A stretch of 64,000 nt of DNA, taken from contig NZ_JAOWPT010000005.1 of assembly GCF_025753855.1 (NCBI RefSeq), positions 248,001-312,000 on the forward strand. Reading direction: 5' to 3'. This DNA comes from Mesorhizobium sp. ZC-5 (GTDB lineage: Bacteria > Pseudomonadota > Alphaproteobacteria > Rhizobiales > Rhizobiaceae). Below are positions 1 through 9,681 of the stretch, in pieces. The position numbers and the translations under genes are program-made. Below the pieces are notes generated by a model, which was not told the DNA's origin, did no database searches, and worked only from the letters and a program-made list of their open reading frames with translations. Within the stretch, counting starts at the first letter, position 1. The number at the start of each line of letters is the position of its first letter.

Positions 1-1675
1 GATGAACGGGTTTCCGCAGCAGGATCTCGCGGGGCGCGAGTTCGACAATGCGACCACCGCACATGACGGCGATACGATCGGCCATGTAGTCCACCACCGC
101 CAGATTGTGCGATATGAAAAGATAAGTCAGTCCCAAGTCCTTCTGCAAGTCCTTGAGAAGGTTCAATATCTGGGCTTGGACCGAGACGTCGAGCGCCGAT
201 ACCGGCTCATCGCAAATGATGAGATCCGGGCCGAGAGCCAAGGCTCTCGCGATACCGATACGCTGTCGCTGGCCGCCGGAGAAGCTGTGCGGATAGCGGC
301 TGATGAAACGCTTGTCGAGGCCGATTGCCTGCATGAGGGATTTGACGGTCTCGAGCCTGGAACGGGCATCGCCGCGATCATGGATTTCCAGCGGTTCGCT
401 CAGGATATTCTGGATCGTCATACGCGGCGACAGCGATGAGACCGGGTCCTGGAAAACCATCTGGATTTTAGTGCGAAGCGCGCGCAGGGCGCTGCCCTCG
501 GCAGCCAGGACGTCAACCGGCCCGTCAGGACCATTATAGATGACGGAGCCCGAGTCCGGCGTCAGCGCCCGCATCAGAATCTTGCTGACCGTGGTCTTGC
601 CGCAACCGCTTTCGCCGACCAGTCCCAGGCATTCGCCGCGGCGAATATCAAAACTGACACCGTCGACGGCGCGAACCTCGTGTTTCTGCCCGCTACCGAA
701 CCAACCGGATTTGCGCGTGGTGAAAGTCTTGGTCAGCCCCCTGACCGACAAAATAACGTCCGGCGCGGTTGCTGCAGGGGCGTGTCGTTTGCCGAGCAGG
801 CTCTCGACATTCACCGGCACTTCGCGGAGCGCTTTCAGTCTTTCACCCGGCTTCATGTCGAAATGCGGAACGGCGGCCATCAGCCCCTTCAGGTAGGGAT
901 GGCTGGGCCTCCTGAATATCGCCTCCACGGGACCGGCTTCGACGATTTCGCCGTGGTAGATGACGACCACCTCGTCAGCAACGTTTGCCACCACCCCGAG
1001 ATCGTGAGTGATCAGCAGCATTGCCATGTTCAGCTTGGACTGGAGGTCGCGGAGCAGTTGCAGGATTTGCGCCTGGATTGTCACGTCGAGCGCCGTCGTC
1101 GGCTCGTCGGCGATGAGCAGCGCCGGGCGGCATATCAGTGCCATCGCAATCATCGCGCGCTGGCGCAGCCCACCGGAAAGTTCGAAGGAGTATTTGTCGT
1201 AGGCCCGCTGCGGATCGGGAAAGCCGACCAGTCCAAGCATTTCGACGGTGCGTTCCCGCCGTTCGGGTTCGGACATATCCGTATGGATCTGCAACACTTC
1301 GCTGATCTGATTGCCGATCGTGTGCAGCGGAGAAAGCGACGTCATCGGCTCCTGGAATATTTTTCCGATACGTCGGCCTCGCAGCGACCTGATCTCTTTC
1401 CCGTCGCGCGGCATCTGCAGGATGTCGGCCGTCTTGCCGGGCGTGGCCGGGTCGGAAAACAGGATACGTCCACGTACTTTCGCGGTCCTCGGCAATATTC
1501 CCATCACCGCCTGGCTGATAACCGACTTTCCTGAGCCGGACTCGCCAACCAGCGCGGTCACCTTGCCGGGCAGGATCCGCAAATTTGCATGTTTTACGGC
1601 GTGAATCGGCCCGCCAACGATGGCAAAGGAAATGCCAAGATCTTCAATTCTCAACAGATCAGTGCCAGAATTCAT
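1..1675 (-). CDS. Peptide-type ABC transporter ATPase with two fused ATP-binding domains (3' end beyond window)
   Basis: Powers uptake of peptides or similar small solutes through an inner-membrane permease; the family is the fused DppD-DppF / GsiA / YejF type. The protein reads leftwards from an ATG preceded by a purine-rich GGGTAGGG and is cut by the window edge after about 558 residues. Domain 1 has Walker A GESGSGKS near residue 44, signature ELSGGLRQR and Walker [13 protein letters not shown]. Domain 2 repeats the set as [17 protein letters not shown] and [12 protein letters not shown]. Both sites look intact. The permease and binding-protein genes are not in the window, so the substrate cannot be named. 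Confidence 0.93.
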   Translation of the reverse strand, partial: MNSGTDLLRIEDLGISFAIVGGPIHAVKHANLRILPGKVTALVGESGSGKSVISQAVMGILPRTAKVRGRILFSDPATPGKTADILQMPRDGKEIRSLRGRRIGKIFQEPMTSLSPLHTIGNQISEVLQIHTDMSEPERRERTVEMLGLVGFPDPQRAYDKYSFELSGGLRQRAMIAMALICRPALLIADEPTTALDVTIQAQILQLLRDLQSKLNMAMLLITHDLGVVANVADEVVVIYHGEIVEAGPVEAIFRRPSHPYLKGLMAAVPHFDMKPGERLKALREVPVNVESLLGKRHAPAATAPDVILSVRGLTKTFTTRKSGWFGSGQKHEVRAVDGVSFDIRRGECLGLVGESGCGKTTVSKILMRALTPDSGSVIYNGPDGPVDVLAAEGSALRALRTKIQMVFQDPVSSLSPRMTIQNILSEPLEIHDRGDARSRLETVKSLMQAIGLDKRFISRYPHSFSGGQRQRIGIARALALGPDLIICDEPVSALDVSVQAQILNLLKDLQKDLGLTYLFISHNLAVVDYMADRIAVMCGGRIVELAPREILLRKPVH

Positions 1676-1815
1676 CCCTACCCATTCCCCGCCCCGGGGA
1701 GTTTCGCCACGCGCGAAATCTGCGGGGTCAGCAACAGACTATCGCACACCCGCGAGCCTGCCTAGACCGTCTTATTTAGCAAGCACGAAAATGAAGTCGG
1801 CGTGCTCTATCCGCA

Positions 1816-2772
1816 CTATTTGGCGGAACAGAGGCCGTTCTGTAGAACGTCGGAGCAGTTCGGCGATCGCCTGAAATCATCGTAGTAAAGGGTCCAGTCG
1901 GTCGTATGCGCTGCCCGGTATGGGCCGAACTTGAAGTACTGGTTCTTGCCTAAGCCTGGATCGGCATGTCCGATGTGACCCTTGACCGTCACGACCGGTT
2001 TGCCGTTTGCGAAGAGTTCGATAAGGCCTGATCCGTCCGGACCAGGTTTCGTGAAGATCGCAAAATCGATCCATCCGGTATTCGGGGCAGGCAGCTTGTT
2101 GCCATGGTCGGTGACGGTGATTGCATCCGTGCAGGCATCGAAAAGGCTGCCATCGTCAGGTGTCCAGTTGCCGTCGGTGGCGACCAGCGCGCGCATCTGG
2201 TTGGTTTCCGGCCTGTACCAGACCGGCGTTCCGGCGGTGCATGGTGCGGCAGCGGTGCTGACAGATGTGGCCGTCGGCGCGACATAGTTGGTTTCGACCG
2301 TGGCAAACAGTTTTCCCTGCCTCAGCCGCAGCGCGAGGAACGGACTGAAATCGCCATCGGCACCCGGGTCGATTTCCCGCTTCCATTGAGCGATGAGATA
2401 ACGGTGGTCGTCAGTGGGTATCGGATCGGCGAACTTGACCGCGAAACCGTACCAGACGCCTTGATCGTAGGGGACGCGCAAGGCCGTTTTTTCCCAGATT
2501 TCAGCGCGTTCGCTGCAGGACGTGCTGGACGTGGCGCAGAGCGGCTTCACGCTGAGCTTGAGGGCACCGCCGCCGTTCCGCACGACATCCTTCTGGAATT
2601 CGACGATGCCGGCACTTTGCTCGAAATTTTCCTTGTAGTAGAGGCCACCGCTTTCGGAAAAACCGGGGCCGTCGAACCCGTCGACGAGGACTTGCGAGTC
2701 TCCGGCTCCCGCCGGACCACATAGACAGACCGCCGCAGCCAAACCGGCCATTCGGATGCTCTCGCTTCTCAT
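1816..2772 (-). CDS. Secreted polysaccharide lyase (heparin-lyase-I-like family)
   Basis: Predicted exported enzyme that cleaves an acidic polysaccharide. The 318 residues start with a signal peptide (hydrophobic run about residues 8-22, likely cut after AGA). A beta-rich domain of the Polysacc_lyase type follows, with WYGFAVKF, YLIAQWKRE and the late motif YFKFGPYR. Six cysteines in the mature part fit an extracytoplasmic protein. The start codon overlaps the end of the cyclase gene by 4 bp, so the two are probably translated together. I infer that it trims or releases the polymer made by the glycosyltransferases nearby. The substrate is unknown. Confidence 0.8.
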   Translation of the reverse strand: MRSESIRMAGLAAAVCLCGPAGAGDSQVLVDGFDGPGFSESGGLYYKENFEQSAGIVEFQKDVVRNGGGALKLSVKPLCATSSTSCSERAEIWEKTALRVPYDQGVWYGFAVKFADPIPTDDHRYLIAQWKREIDPGADGDFSPFLALRLRQGKLFATVETNYVAPTATSVSTAAAPCTAGTPVWYRPETNQMRALVATDGNWTPDDGSLFDACTDAITVTDHGNKLPAPNTGWIDFAIFTKPGPDGSGLIELFANGKPVVTVKGHIGHADPGLGKNQYFKFGPYRAAHTTDWTLYYDDFRRSPNCSDVLQNGLCSAK

Positions 2773-4112
2773 TGGATTTTCTTTGGGTTTTCGGTGGGCA
2801 GTTGAATTCTCCTGGTGTCGCGATGCAGAAGGATCACCTGTTCCGCATCTGACATCCGATCGTAGCTGCCTTCCAGGCTGCCGTCATCGTCGATCGTTCC
2901 CACATCCGAGGCATCCGGCGACAGAATCGTCAGTTTTTGCCGGACCCCGGCGAGTTTTTCCTTGCCCAGGGTCACCCATCCGCCGCCGCAATAGGCCGCG
3001 AAATCCTTGCTTGCGATGAGCCGTTGCGGGTATTTCTTGGTCAGAAGCTGGAGCCGCTGGACCTCGTTCACAGCCGATCCGAAGGCCGAAAATGTCAGGC
3101 GGTCGGTCAGCCCCACATTGCCGAACATCACGTTGCCGACGTGCAGGCCGATACCGAAGCCGATCTCACCGAGGCCTTTCTGACGTCTCTGGCTGTTGAG
3201 TTCAGACATCCTGGCCGTTGCCTTGAAGGCTGCGCTCAACGCAGCCTGGCATGCTATCTGGGACGGCACCTGGTGCCTTTCGCAGGGATAGACCGCCAGG
3301 AAGCCGTCACCGAGAAAGCTCAGAATCTGCCCTCCCGCCCTGTTGAACGGCGCGGCGATCGCGTCGAAGAACTGGTTCAGCGTGTCGATATAGGCTTCAC
3401 GGCCAGACGTCTCCGCCAGCTTGGTCGAGCCGCGCATGTCTGCCATCACCAGTGCGGCCCGGATCGTATCGCCTTCGCCGCGTTTGATCTGGCCGTTGAG
3501 CACGCGTTTACCCGCGTCGCCGCCGAGATAGGTCGTCAGCATATTGTCCGCCAGCTTGTTCAGCACCGCCATTTTCGTGGCCACGGCGAGGTTGCTCTGG
3601 ACCCGCAGCAGCGCCTCGATCATGTCGTCGGTGAACCCTGACGGGTTGTCGGTCGACCACGATCCGATCATGCCTTGGTTCGAATTGTCGCCGAAAGACT
3701 GCACGAAAGCCATGTAGTCGGTGACGCCCAGAAGTTTGAGGTCGTCGAAAATCGGAAACTCCGACGGTCTCGATGGATCGATCCGGCGGCGGATATATTC
3801 CAGATTGTTGGAAAGCAGATGGTAGTATGGGCTGTTCAGGAAGCGGTCCGACGAAAGCCCTGCTTTCTTGCGAAAACCCTCGACCTCCATGCCGCGCCCA
3901 CGCTCCCAGGTGAAGCCAAGAGCATCATAGAGGGGATGCAGCATCGAGAAGCTCAGATGCACGCGTACGAGCGGCAAACCAGCGGCCGCAAGCCGCTCGC
4001 AGAAGCCGCGAACCATGACCTCCAGATTGTCACCGGAGAGCGAAGACTTCATCAGCCAGTCACCGACCCTGTCCATGAGAATGGTGGAAACTTCGGCTTG
4101 CACTGCTTTCAT
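2769..4112 (-). CDS. Class III adenylate/guanylate cyclase with uncharacterised N-terminal domain
   Basis: Makes a cyclic nucleotide from ATP or GTP. The 447 residues have an uncharacterised N-terminal half (about 1-185) typical of rhizobial stand-alone cyclases, then a class III catalytic domain (about 215-400). Both metal aspartates are visible: D225 in ADMRGST and D269 in FLGDGFLAVY. The transition-state pair N349 and R353 lies in SAVNEVQRL. No membrane segment is obvious, so it is probably cytoplasmic. It overlaps the FkbM gene upstream and the lyase gene downstream by 4 bp each. Base specificity cannot be read safely because the usual D-x-T pocket motif is altered (FSAFG). Confidence 0.88.
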   Translation of the reverse strand: MKAVQAEVSTILMDRVGDWLMKSSLSGDNLEVMVRGFCERLAAAGLPLVRVHLSFSMLHPLYDALGFTWERGRGMEVEGFRKKAGLSSDRFLNSPYYHLLSNNLEYIRRRIDPSRPSEFPIFDDLKLLGVTDYMAFVQSFGDNSNQGMIGSWSTDNPSGFTDDMIEALLRVQSNLAVATKMAVLNKLADNMLTTYLGGDAGKRVLNGQIKRGEGDTIRAALVMADMRGSTKLAETSGREAYIDTLNQFFDAIAAPFNRAGGQILSFLGDGFLAVYPCERHQVPSQIACQAALSAAFKATARMSELNSQRRQKGLGEIGFGIGLHVGNVMFGNVGLTDRLTFSAFGSAVNEVQRLQLLTKKYPQRLIASKDFAAYCGGGWVTLGKEKLAGVRQKLTILSPDASDVGTIDDDGSLEGSYDRMSDAEQVILLHRDTRRIQLPTENPKKIQ

Positions 4113-4897
4113 GGCGTTTCAGGTTCGGATCGAACGGGATGCCGTTCGAATACGAGGTCTGCTCCCTTTGGTACGCGGCGAAACAAAACCCCCTTGATGA
4201 CGTAGCCCGCAAGGCTGCCGAACTTAGCGAATCGAGGGGCGGGAAGGAAGCCGTTGAACAACTGCCCAAATTGCCAGGTGGCCCAGGCAACCCGGAGCCG
4301 TCGCGACAGACGGCTGCCCTTCAGGGTTTTTTCGTAAAGCTGCGGATGGACCGCGATCTGGAGCCCCCGAACGCGATAGTTGCGTAATTTTGCGATCTCA
4401 TCGGCAATTGCGAATTCGTATCCTTCGATGTCGATCTTGACGAAGACCTCTTGGCCATCCGCATGGCTCATGATCTCGTCCATGCTTATTCCGCGTACCG
4501 TGGTGCATTCTCCGTCGCCGATGTCGAGTACGCTAGTCTCCGAACTGCCGAAACCTTCGACTGCGTTGATGGCGACGCTGCGGTCAACGGCCAATGCGCC
4601 TTCAAGGACGGTGACATTCGGAGCGTCAGCCGCGATTTTCCTCAGGATGCCGACGCATTTCGGGTCGGGTTCGACCGCGATCACTGCTTTGGCGACTTGG
4701 GCCGACCACATTGGAGTCACGCCGATCCACGCGCCGATATCCACACAAACCGTGTCGCGGTCGAGATTCCGTGCAAGTGTCTGAAAAGTGCCTGTTTCCC
4801 AGCGTCCGCCGGAAAGTTTGCGATAGAATTTTTCATATTCGGGAAGGTTCGCAAGCCTGACGGTGCGTCCTGCGTAGCTGATGTCTACTGTTCTCAT
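4109..4897 (-). CDS. FkbM-family SAM-dependent methyltransferase
   Basis: Predicted O-methyltransferase of the FkbM type, a family often found in polysaccharide and lipid-sugar clusters. The SAM-binding motif is CVDIGAWIGVTP, followed by the acidic VEPDP; the family-typical VKIDIEGYE comes later. I place the start at the ATG giving MRTVDISYAG (262 residues). The open frame continues about 69 residues upstream to an ATG at 5104, but that part looks unlike the family. Neither start has a strong ribosome site. Its end overlaps the cyclase start by 4 bp, making an FkbM-cyclase-lyase unit. The methyl acceptor is probably a sugar of the locus polymer (inference). Confidence 0.8.
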   Translation of the reverse strand: MRTVDISYAGRTVRLANLPEYEKFYRKLSGGRWETGTFQTLARNLDRDTVCVDIGAWIGVTPMWSAQVAKAVIAVEPDPKCVGILRKIAADAPNVTVLEGALAVDRSVAINAVEGFGSSETSVLDIGDGECTTVRGISMDEIMSHADGQEVFVKIDIEGYEFAIADEIAKLRNYRVRGLQIAVHPQLYEKTLKGSRLSRRLRVAWATWQFGQLFNGFLPAPRFAKFGSLAGYVIKGVLFRRVPKGADLVFERHPVRSEPETP

Positions 4898-5116
4898 GGC
4901 AGGTTTCCCGGCCGTCGTGCTCCGCCGGACTTCAGCGGTCGCCGCGTCAGGCAACGACGCTTCCGGGAGGCGATGATGAAGTGACTGAGGGGCAATCAGA
5001 TAACTGCTTTTCTTGCCGACAGGACGCGGCGCACCGAAAAGGCGAATCCCATCGGCAATACGCACGTCCTTATGGCAGATATGGCTTAATCCGATTTCCT
5101 GCAAGAAGGGGTAGGG

Positions 5117-6277
5117 TTAAGCGGCCTTCTTGGCCTTCATGCTGGCGGCGGCCATGGCATAACCACCGGCAGCGCCATCGACAAAGTGAACGTGGTCGCG
5201 CTGCAACGGGGACGCCACGATGCAGGTCATCAAAGCTGAATCTTGCCGGTGAATGCCATATACGCAGACACCTGCCGCTTCGGCGGCCTTCAAACGGTTT
5301 TCGATCTTTTCGAAGATCATGGCGTCAACGTCTATGGTCATCTTCAGACCATCGTCGAATTTCCGGAAATCCGAGTTCTGAGCAACATCGTTTTTATAGC
5401 GTTTCGGGTCGAAACTGCCGATCGTCCAGCCAAGCTTGTCGGAGATCGTGGTCAAAGCCATCTGTCCCAGGATGAAAGCTTTCGGCCATAGCCGGCGTCC
5501 TTTCGGAGCGATGGCGGCCGCTTCGATGGCGAGCCCCTTGGGTGGGAAGCTGTAACCGGGGCCGTCGAGCGGCACCGGATGTCCTGCGCGCTCCTGCTCG
5601 CCGGCGATAGCGACGATATCCGCGACCAGATGCCGGAAGGCCCGCTGGCTGTCGGAACCACTGGGAGCCGCTATGATCGATACGATCTCGCCATTTTGGG
5701 CTTCGATCGGATTCCAGCGGCATGAAAGACCGGTGAGGTCCGGCCTGGTTCCGGTCGGTGCCGGGTCGATACGATAGCGTCCAGCCTTCATCTCGGCTTC
5801 GGCCCAGCTCGAGCCGCCGCCGGCGAACATGGCATAAAAAACCTCGTCGGACGCCTGGAAGCGCGCGACGCGAACGTCCAAGCCTTTTGCTCGAATGTCC
5901 GTCATCGGAACAATCGCCGCCCGCAACGTCAGCCCCAGTTCGTCGGCCACCCACGCCTGGACGGCGGCCAGAGCGTCTCGCGTCTTGTTCTGCATGGCGG
6001 TCGGGAAAGCCACCATGGCGCCGTCTCCACCGAAAACAAAAGGCAGGTCGCGGCGGCCGAGTGTGTTGAGGAGGCAGGAGATGACACTTGCCCCGGCCAT
6101 GTTCACCGATTTGTAGCCACCGGCTTCGATCGCCTGGGTGGACCCAACGATGTCCGCCGTTGCAAGTGCCCAATCGTCTGGCAGTGGCCGATAGTTCTCT
6201 ACATCCGCAACGCCCTCGAACTTCGCGAAGATCGGCAAGGTATCGAAAAACGCGTCGGGAGCGGCAATCTTGTCCAT
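5117..6277 (-). CDS. DUF3095 family protein, class III cyclase-like
   Basis: 386 residues of the DUF3095 family, whose function is not established. The N-terminal half resembles a class III nucleotide cyclase. D42 in ADIVGST and D85 in VFGGDGAMVAF sit where cyclases hold their two metal-binding aspartates, with the spacing reduced. The family-typical YRPLPDDW and FAGGGSSWAEAEMKAG are present. I chose the ATG at 6277 (MDKIAAPD). The frame stays open to 6394, but that would run into the divergent glycosyltransferase gene. It lies just upstream of the FkbM-cyclase-lyase unit on the same strand. Whether it makes or senses a nucleotide is unknown. Confidence 0.75.
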   Translation of the reverse strand: MDKIAAPDAFFDTLPIFAKFEGVADVENYRPLPDDWALATADIVGSTQAIEAGGYKSVNMAGASVISCLLNTLGRRDLPFVFGGDGAMVAFPTAMQNKTRDALAAVQAWVADELGLTLRAAIVPMTDIRAKGLDVRVARFQASDEVFYAMFAGGGSSWAEAEMKAGRYRIDPAPTGTRPDLTGLSCRWNPIEAQNGEIVSIIAAPSGSDSQRAFRHLVADIVAIAGEQERAGHPVPLDGPGYSFPPKGLAIEAAAIAPKGRRLWPKAFILGQMALTTISDKLGWTIGSFDPKRYKNDVAQNSDFRKFDDGLKMTIDVDAMIFEKIENRLKAAEAAGVCVYGIHRQDSALMTCIVASPLQRDHVHFVDGAAGGYAMAAASMKAKKAA

Positions 6278-6369
6278 CCCAGTACAATTAACACATTTCC
6301 CCTCGGCGTTGGTCAGTTGAATATGGCCGAAATTGACTTGTGCGAATTTTCGGTGGAAGGCTCGCCGCG

Positions 6370-7449
6370 ATGCGAATTGCCTTCTATGCGCCAATGAAAT
6401 CGCCCAATCATCCCGTTCCGTCGGGAGATCGCCAGATGGCGCGGCTGCTGATCAAAGCGTTGGAGCGCGCTGGTAACGAAGTGTCCGTGGTTTCGGAACT
6501 GCGCAGCTTCGCAACGAAGTCCGGGCCCGAACACTACGCGGCCATCGCGCATCAGGCAGACATGGAGATCTCCAGGCTGACAGCTCGCTGGGAGAAGGGC
6601 GGAAAGCCGGATCTCTGGCTGAGCTACCATCCCTACTACAAGGCGCCCGACTTCATTGGCCCAAGCATGGCCAAGGTTCTTGCCATCCCCTATGTGACGG
6701 TGGAGGCATCCTATTCCGCCCGCCGCAATGTGGATGCATGGTCTGACACCCAGGTTTTGGTCGCGGATGCGGTGAAAAGCGCCTCTCTCAACATCTGCTT
6801 CACGCGCCGGGACCGTGACGGGCTGGCGTCAATCGCACCGGATGCGCGTTTCGCAATGCTGTCGCCCTTCATCGACACAACGGCTTTCATTGCCGGGCCG
6901 AACTCACCGAGGCTTGTCGTGGTGGCGATGATGCGCCCGGGCGACAAGCTCGCCAGCTACGGAATGCTGGCGCGGGCGCTCGAGCGGCTGGACGACAGGT
7001 CATGGACCCTCTCGGTCGTCGGCGACGGGCCTTGCCGTGCCGAGGCGATAGAGGAGTTCGCCGGCTTGCCAGCCGAACGCATTGAATGGCTGGGCAAGAA
7101 GGAGCCCGACGAAATTCCAGGCTTCCTTGCCGGCGGCGGCATCTACGTCTGGCCAGGTTGCGGCGAAGCCTACGGTCTTGCATACCTTGAAGCCCAAGCG
7201 GCCGGACTGCCCGTCGTCGCGCAGGACACCGCCGGTGTGCCGGAAGTCGTACGCGACGGCGAGACCGGTATTCTGACAGCCCCCGGCAATATCGACGCCT
7301 ATGCATCGGCTGTTGCGCGACTGCTGACCGACCGCGGTGAAAGGCAGGCGATGGGCGATGCGGCGCGGCGCTTCGTTCTGGAAGAAAGGTCGCTTGACGC
7401 GGCTGCATCGCGCCTAGACGGAATCCTTCCGATGGCGCCGCCACAATGA
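6370..7449 (+). CDS. Glycosyltransferase family 4 protein
   Basis: Predicted sugar transferase (GT-B fold, GT4) in the cytoplasm, adding a residue to a surface polysaccharide. The 359 residues begin MRIAFYAPMKSPNHPVPSGD, with an N-terminal acceptor domain and the C-terminal donor-binding part VWPGCGEAYGLAYLEAQAAG, which includes the family E-x7-E region. The start at 6370 has GGAAGG nine bases upstream; an in-frame TTG at 6340 is less likely. The deacetylase gene overlaps its end by 4 bp. It is divergent from the DUF3095 gene. Confidence 0.87.
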   Translation: MRIAFYAPMKSPNHPVPSGDRQMARLLIKALERAGNEVSVVSELRSFATKSGPEHYAAIAHQADMEISRLTARWEKGGKPDLWLSYHPYYKAPDFIGPSMAKVLAIPYVTVEASYSARRNVDAWSDTQVLVADAVKSASLNICFTRRDRDGLASIAPDARFAMLSPFIDTTAFIAGPNSPRLVVVAMMRPGDKLASYGMLARALERLDDRSWTLSVVGDGPCRAEAIEEFAGLPAERIEWLGKKEPDEIPGFLAGGGIYVWPGCGEAYGLAYLEAQAAGLPVVAQDTAGVPEVVRDGETGILTAPGNIDAYASAVARLLTDRGERQAMGDAARRFVLEERSLDAAASRLDGILPMAPPQ

Positions 7450-8210
7450 ACAGAGATGCGGCGTGGCTGCCGCTGACTATGGAACTTGCACGCTGGGAAG
7501 ATGCCGGCCGCACAGCGGAGTTCTGGCTACGCGATGACGACGCGGTCGAACCCACCGAGCCGCTCGACCGCCTGCTCGGGCTGACCGAAAAGTTTGGCGT
7601 TCCGGCCACACTTGCCGTGATTCCAGCATTCACCGGAAAAGCTCTCGCAATCAGGCTCGCCGGCGCATCGCAGGTGACGGTTGCCGTTCACGGATGGTCG
7701 CATGAGAACCATGCGCCTGACGAAGAGAAGAAGCAGGAACTCGGCCGGCATCGTGAACGTGGGATGGTGCGCGATGATCTGGGGCGAGGGCTGTTCCACA
7801 TCACCAATCTCCACGGTCCGCGGATGGTCCCGCTGCTGGTGCCTCCATGGAACAGAATCCACCCGGACTTGCTGCCCGATCTCATGCCGCTCGGCTTTAC
7901 GGCGCTGTCCGTCTTCGGCCCGGCAAAGCCCGCCGCCATCCGCACGATCAACAGCAATGTCGACCTGATGGATTGGCACGGCACACGCGGTTGTCGCGAC
8001 CATGGTTTGATTGCTCGTGACATTGCAGCGCAACTCGCTCAGGCCTTTGAGGGTGGCGATGCGGTTGGCATTCTCACGCACCACCTTGTGCATGACGAAG
8101 CGGCGTGGGTGTTTCTGGAGGATCTTTTCGAACTCACCGCGGGTCACCGTGCCTGCGGATGGCGTTCCATTCGCGAATTGATCGCCACTGGAGAGGAAGC
8201 TGCGCGCTGA
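7446..8210 (+). CDS. Polysaccharide deacetylase family protein
   Basis: Predicted metal-dependent N- or O-deacetylase of the NodB/carbohydrate-esterase-4-like superfamily. The 254 residues carry the aspartate cluster D30-D31-D32 in WLRDDDAVE and the histidines H82/H86/H89 in VHGWSHENH, which fit the family metal site. No signal peptide is visible, so it may act on a cytoplasmic lipid-linked or monosaccharide intermediate. It is translationally coupled (4 bp overlap) to the GT4 gene before it. Its stop abuts the end of the convergent MBL gene. Confidence 0.82.
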   Translation: MNRDAAWLPLTMELARWEDAGRTAEFWLRDDDAVEPTEPLDRLLGLTEKFGVPATLAVIPAFTGKALAIRLAGASQVTVAVHGWSHENHAPDEEKKQELGRHRERGMVRDDLGRGLFHITNLHGPRMVPLLVPPWNRIHPDLLPDLMPLGFTALSVFGPAKPAAIRTINSNVDLMDWHGTRGCRDHGLIARDIAAQLAQAFEGGDAVGILTHHLVHDEAAWVFLEDLFELTAGHRACGWRSIRELIATGEEAAR

Positions 8211-9119
8211 TCAGCGCTGTTTCACGGTTTGACGCACGAAGTCCAGGACTTGGCCGTCACGCGCCGCAAAAGCGCCGGAAAACGCCTGGGCCGCCTCCTG
8301 CTCGATCGCCTCGATCTGGGCATCCGTGCGCGCCGGATCGTGGTGAAACAGCGCTAGGCGCTTTGCTCCGGCCGCCTTGCAAAGCTTGACGCCTTGTTGC
8401 CAGGTCGAATGGCCGTAACCGCGATAGCGCTGCATTTCCTCTTCGACGTAGGTGCAGTCGTAGACGACGAGTTCGGCGCCTTCGATCAGGCCCAGGATTG
8501 CCGGATCGAGCTTGCCGGGCTCGTGTTCCGTATCCGTGATTACCGCGATTGCCCGCCCACCCCATTCGACACGATAGCCGATGCAGCCCCCGGGATGATT
8601 GAGGCTGGCTGTCCGTATCGCAATGCCTTCGCGTGGGCGAAGGATGTCGCCGGAAACAAAATCCTTGCAGTCGAGGTTCGCCTTGCAGATTTCCAGCCGC
8701 ACGGGAAACCATGGGGGGCGCATGAATTCGCTCAGCATCTCCCATGTCGTCATGCGGCCGGCCAGGTGCCCGGACCAAAGCCTGACCCGGATCTTCGGAT
8801 CGTAGAATGGAAAGAAGAATGGCAACCCAACAATATGATCGTAGTGGCAGTGGGTGAAGAATATGTCGAAATCGTTGATGGCAGCAGCCATCAACGCCTC
8901 GCCGGCAGGGCGTATCCCCGAGCCGGCGTCGAAAAAGAGCGTATGCCTCCCGCATTGCACTTCGACGCATGCGGTGTTGCCGCCATAACGGATGAATTGA
9001 GGACCCGAGACGGGCAGACTGCCGCGTACTCCCCAAAAACGGACCCGGAATGCCTCTTCGTCCATCATGCCTCTTCGCGGCGTCCCCATCGGGCCACTAT
9101 CGTAGCCATCCTGCCGCAT
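8211..9119 (-). CDS. MBL-fold metallo-hydrolase (FWGVRGS-type)
   Basis: Predicted di-metal hydrolase. The family opening FWGVRGSLPVSGP and YGGNTACVEV is followed by the metal motif H90-C-H92-Y-D94-H95. Later ligand candidates are H175 (SLNHPGG), D196 (ITDTEH) and H259. Proteins of this branch include cyclic-phosphate phosphodiesterase-like enzymes and often occur with cyclic-nucleotide-binding domains. The next gene on this strand encodes such a domain, so cleavage of a cyclic nucleotide is possible but unproven. The start is uncertain: ATGs at 9119 and at 9068/9065 are all open, and the latter fit the conserved N-terminus better. Confidence 0.8.
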   Translation of the reverse strand: MRQDGYDSGPMGTPRRGMMDEEAFRVRFWGVRGSLPVSGPQFIRYGGNTACVEVQCGRHTLFFDAGSGIRPAGEALMAAAINDFDIFFTHCHYDHIVGLPFFFPFYDPKIRVRLWSGHLAGRMTTWEMLSEFMRPPWFPVRLEICKANLDCKDFVSGDILRPREGIAIRTASLNHPGGCIGYRVEWGGRAIAVITDTEHEPGKLDPAILGLIEGAELVVYDCTYVEEEMQRYRGYGHSTWQQGVKLCKAAGAKRLALFHHDPARTDAQIEAIEQEAAQAFSGAFAARDGQVLDFVRQTVKQR

Positions 9120-9189
9120 TTAGACGAGACACGTATTTGGCGTGTTTTTCAACCGCCTCGGGATTGGCATATCGGCTAACCGGCTCCGG

Positions 9190-9645
9190 CTAGTGTTTAT
9201 TGTTCCGGGCATCGGCGAGTTCGGCCGTTGTGTGGCTGAGCCTGTCGGCCAGAACGCGGACGATCTCGATGGTCATTTCAGGAAACTCCTTCAGGAGCCT
9301 CAGGAAATGATCCTTGCGTATCCGCAGCGCCTCGAGCGGCTCGGCTGCCCTTACCGTTGCGGTACGCGATACATCGCAAAGAATGGCGATTTCGCCGACG
9401 ATCGAATTGGGCTCAAGTTCCGCAACCTTGATCTGGCCGGTATCGGAGTCCACCAGGATGTCCGCTGTTCCCGACAGGATGACATAGGCCGCGTCACCCT
9501 CATCGCCCTGATTGAAGAGGATTTGGCCTTCGCTGTAGCTGACGCGGTCCGACGTGAAAGCGAGAAGCTTGAGTTTCGCCGGCTCGACGCCCGAGAACAG
9601 CGGAACCCGCCGGAGCATTCCCACTTCATCCTTGAGAAGCATCAT
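9190..9645 (-). CDS. Stand-alone cyclic-nucleotide-binding domain protein
   Basis: 151 residues that are essentially one cNMP-binding beta-roll (about 10-125) with a short helical tail and no DNA-binding domain, so not a Crp/Fnr activator. The phosphate-binding cassette is clear: G84-E85 in IVGEIAIL and R94-T95-A96 in VSRTATVRA, where the arginine normally holds the cyclic phosphate. It lies 36 bp downstream of the degenerate ABC gene on the same strand and upstream of the MBL gene. I infer a cNMP-sensing regulatory subunit for the exporter or another product of the locus. Confidence 0.85.
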   Translation of the reverse strand: MMLLKDEVGMLRRVPLFSGVEPAKLKLLAFTSDRVSYSEGQILFNQGDEGDAAYVILSGTADILVDSDTGQIKVAELEPNSIVGEIAILCDVSRTATVRAAEPLEALRIRKDHFLRLLKEFPEMTIEIVRVLADRLSHTTAELADARNNKH

Positions 9646-9681
9646 CGCAAACCTCGTCCCCTGGTCTTATTTAAGGGATCA

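Noticed and set aside
2-1604. Several rightward open frames over the ABC ATPase gene
   Set aside because: They are antisense to a clear two-domain ABC ATPase that shows all Walker and signature motifs on the minus strand; the rightward translations match no family.
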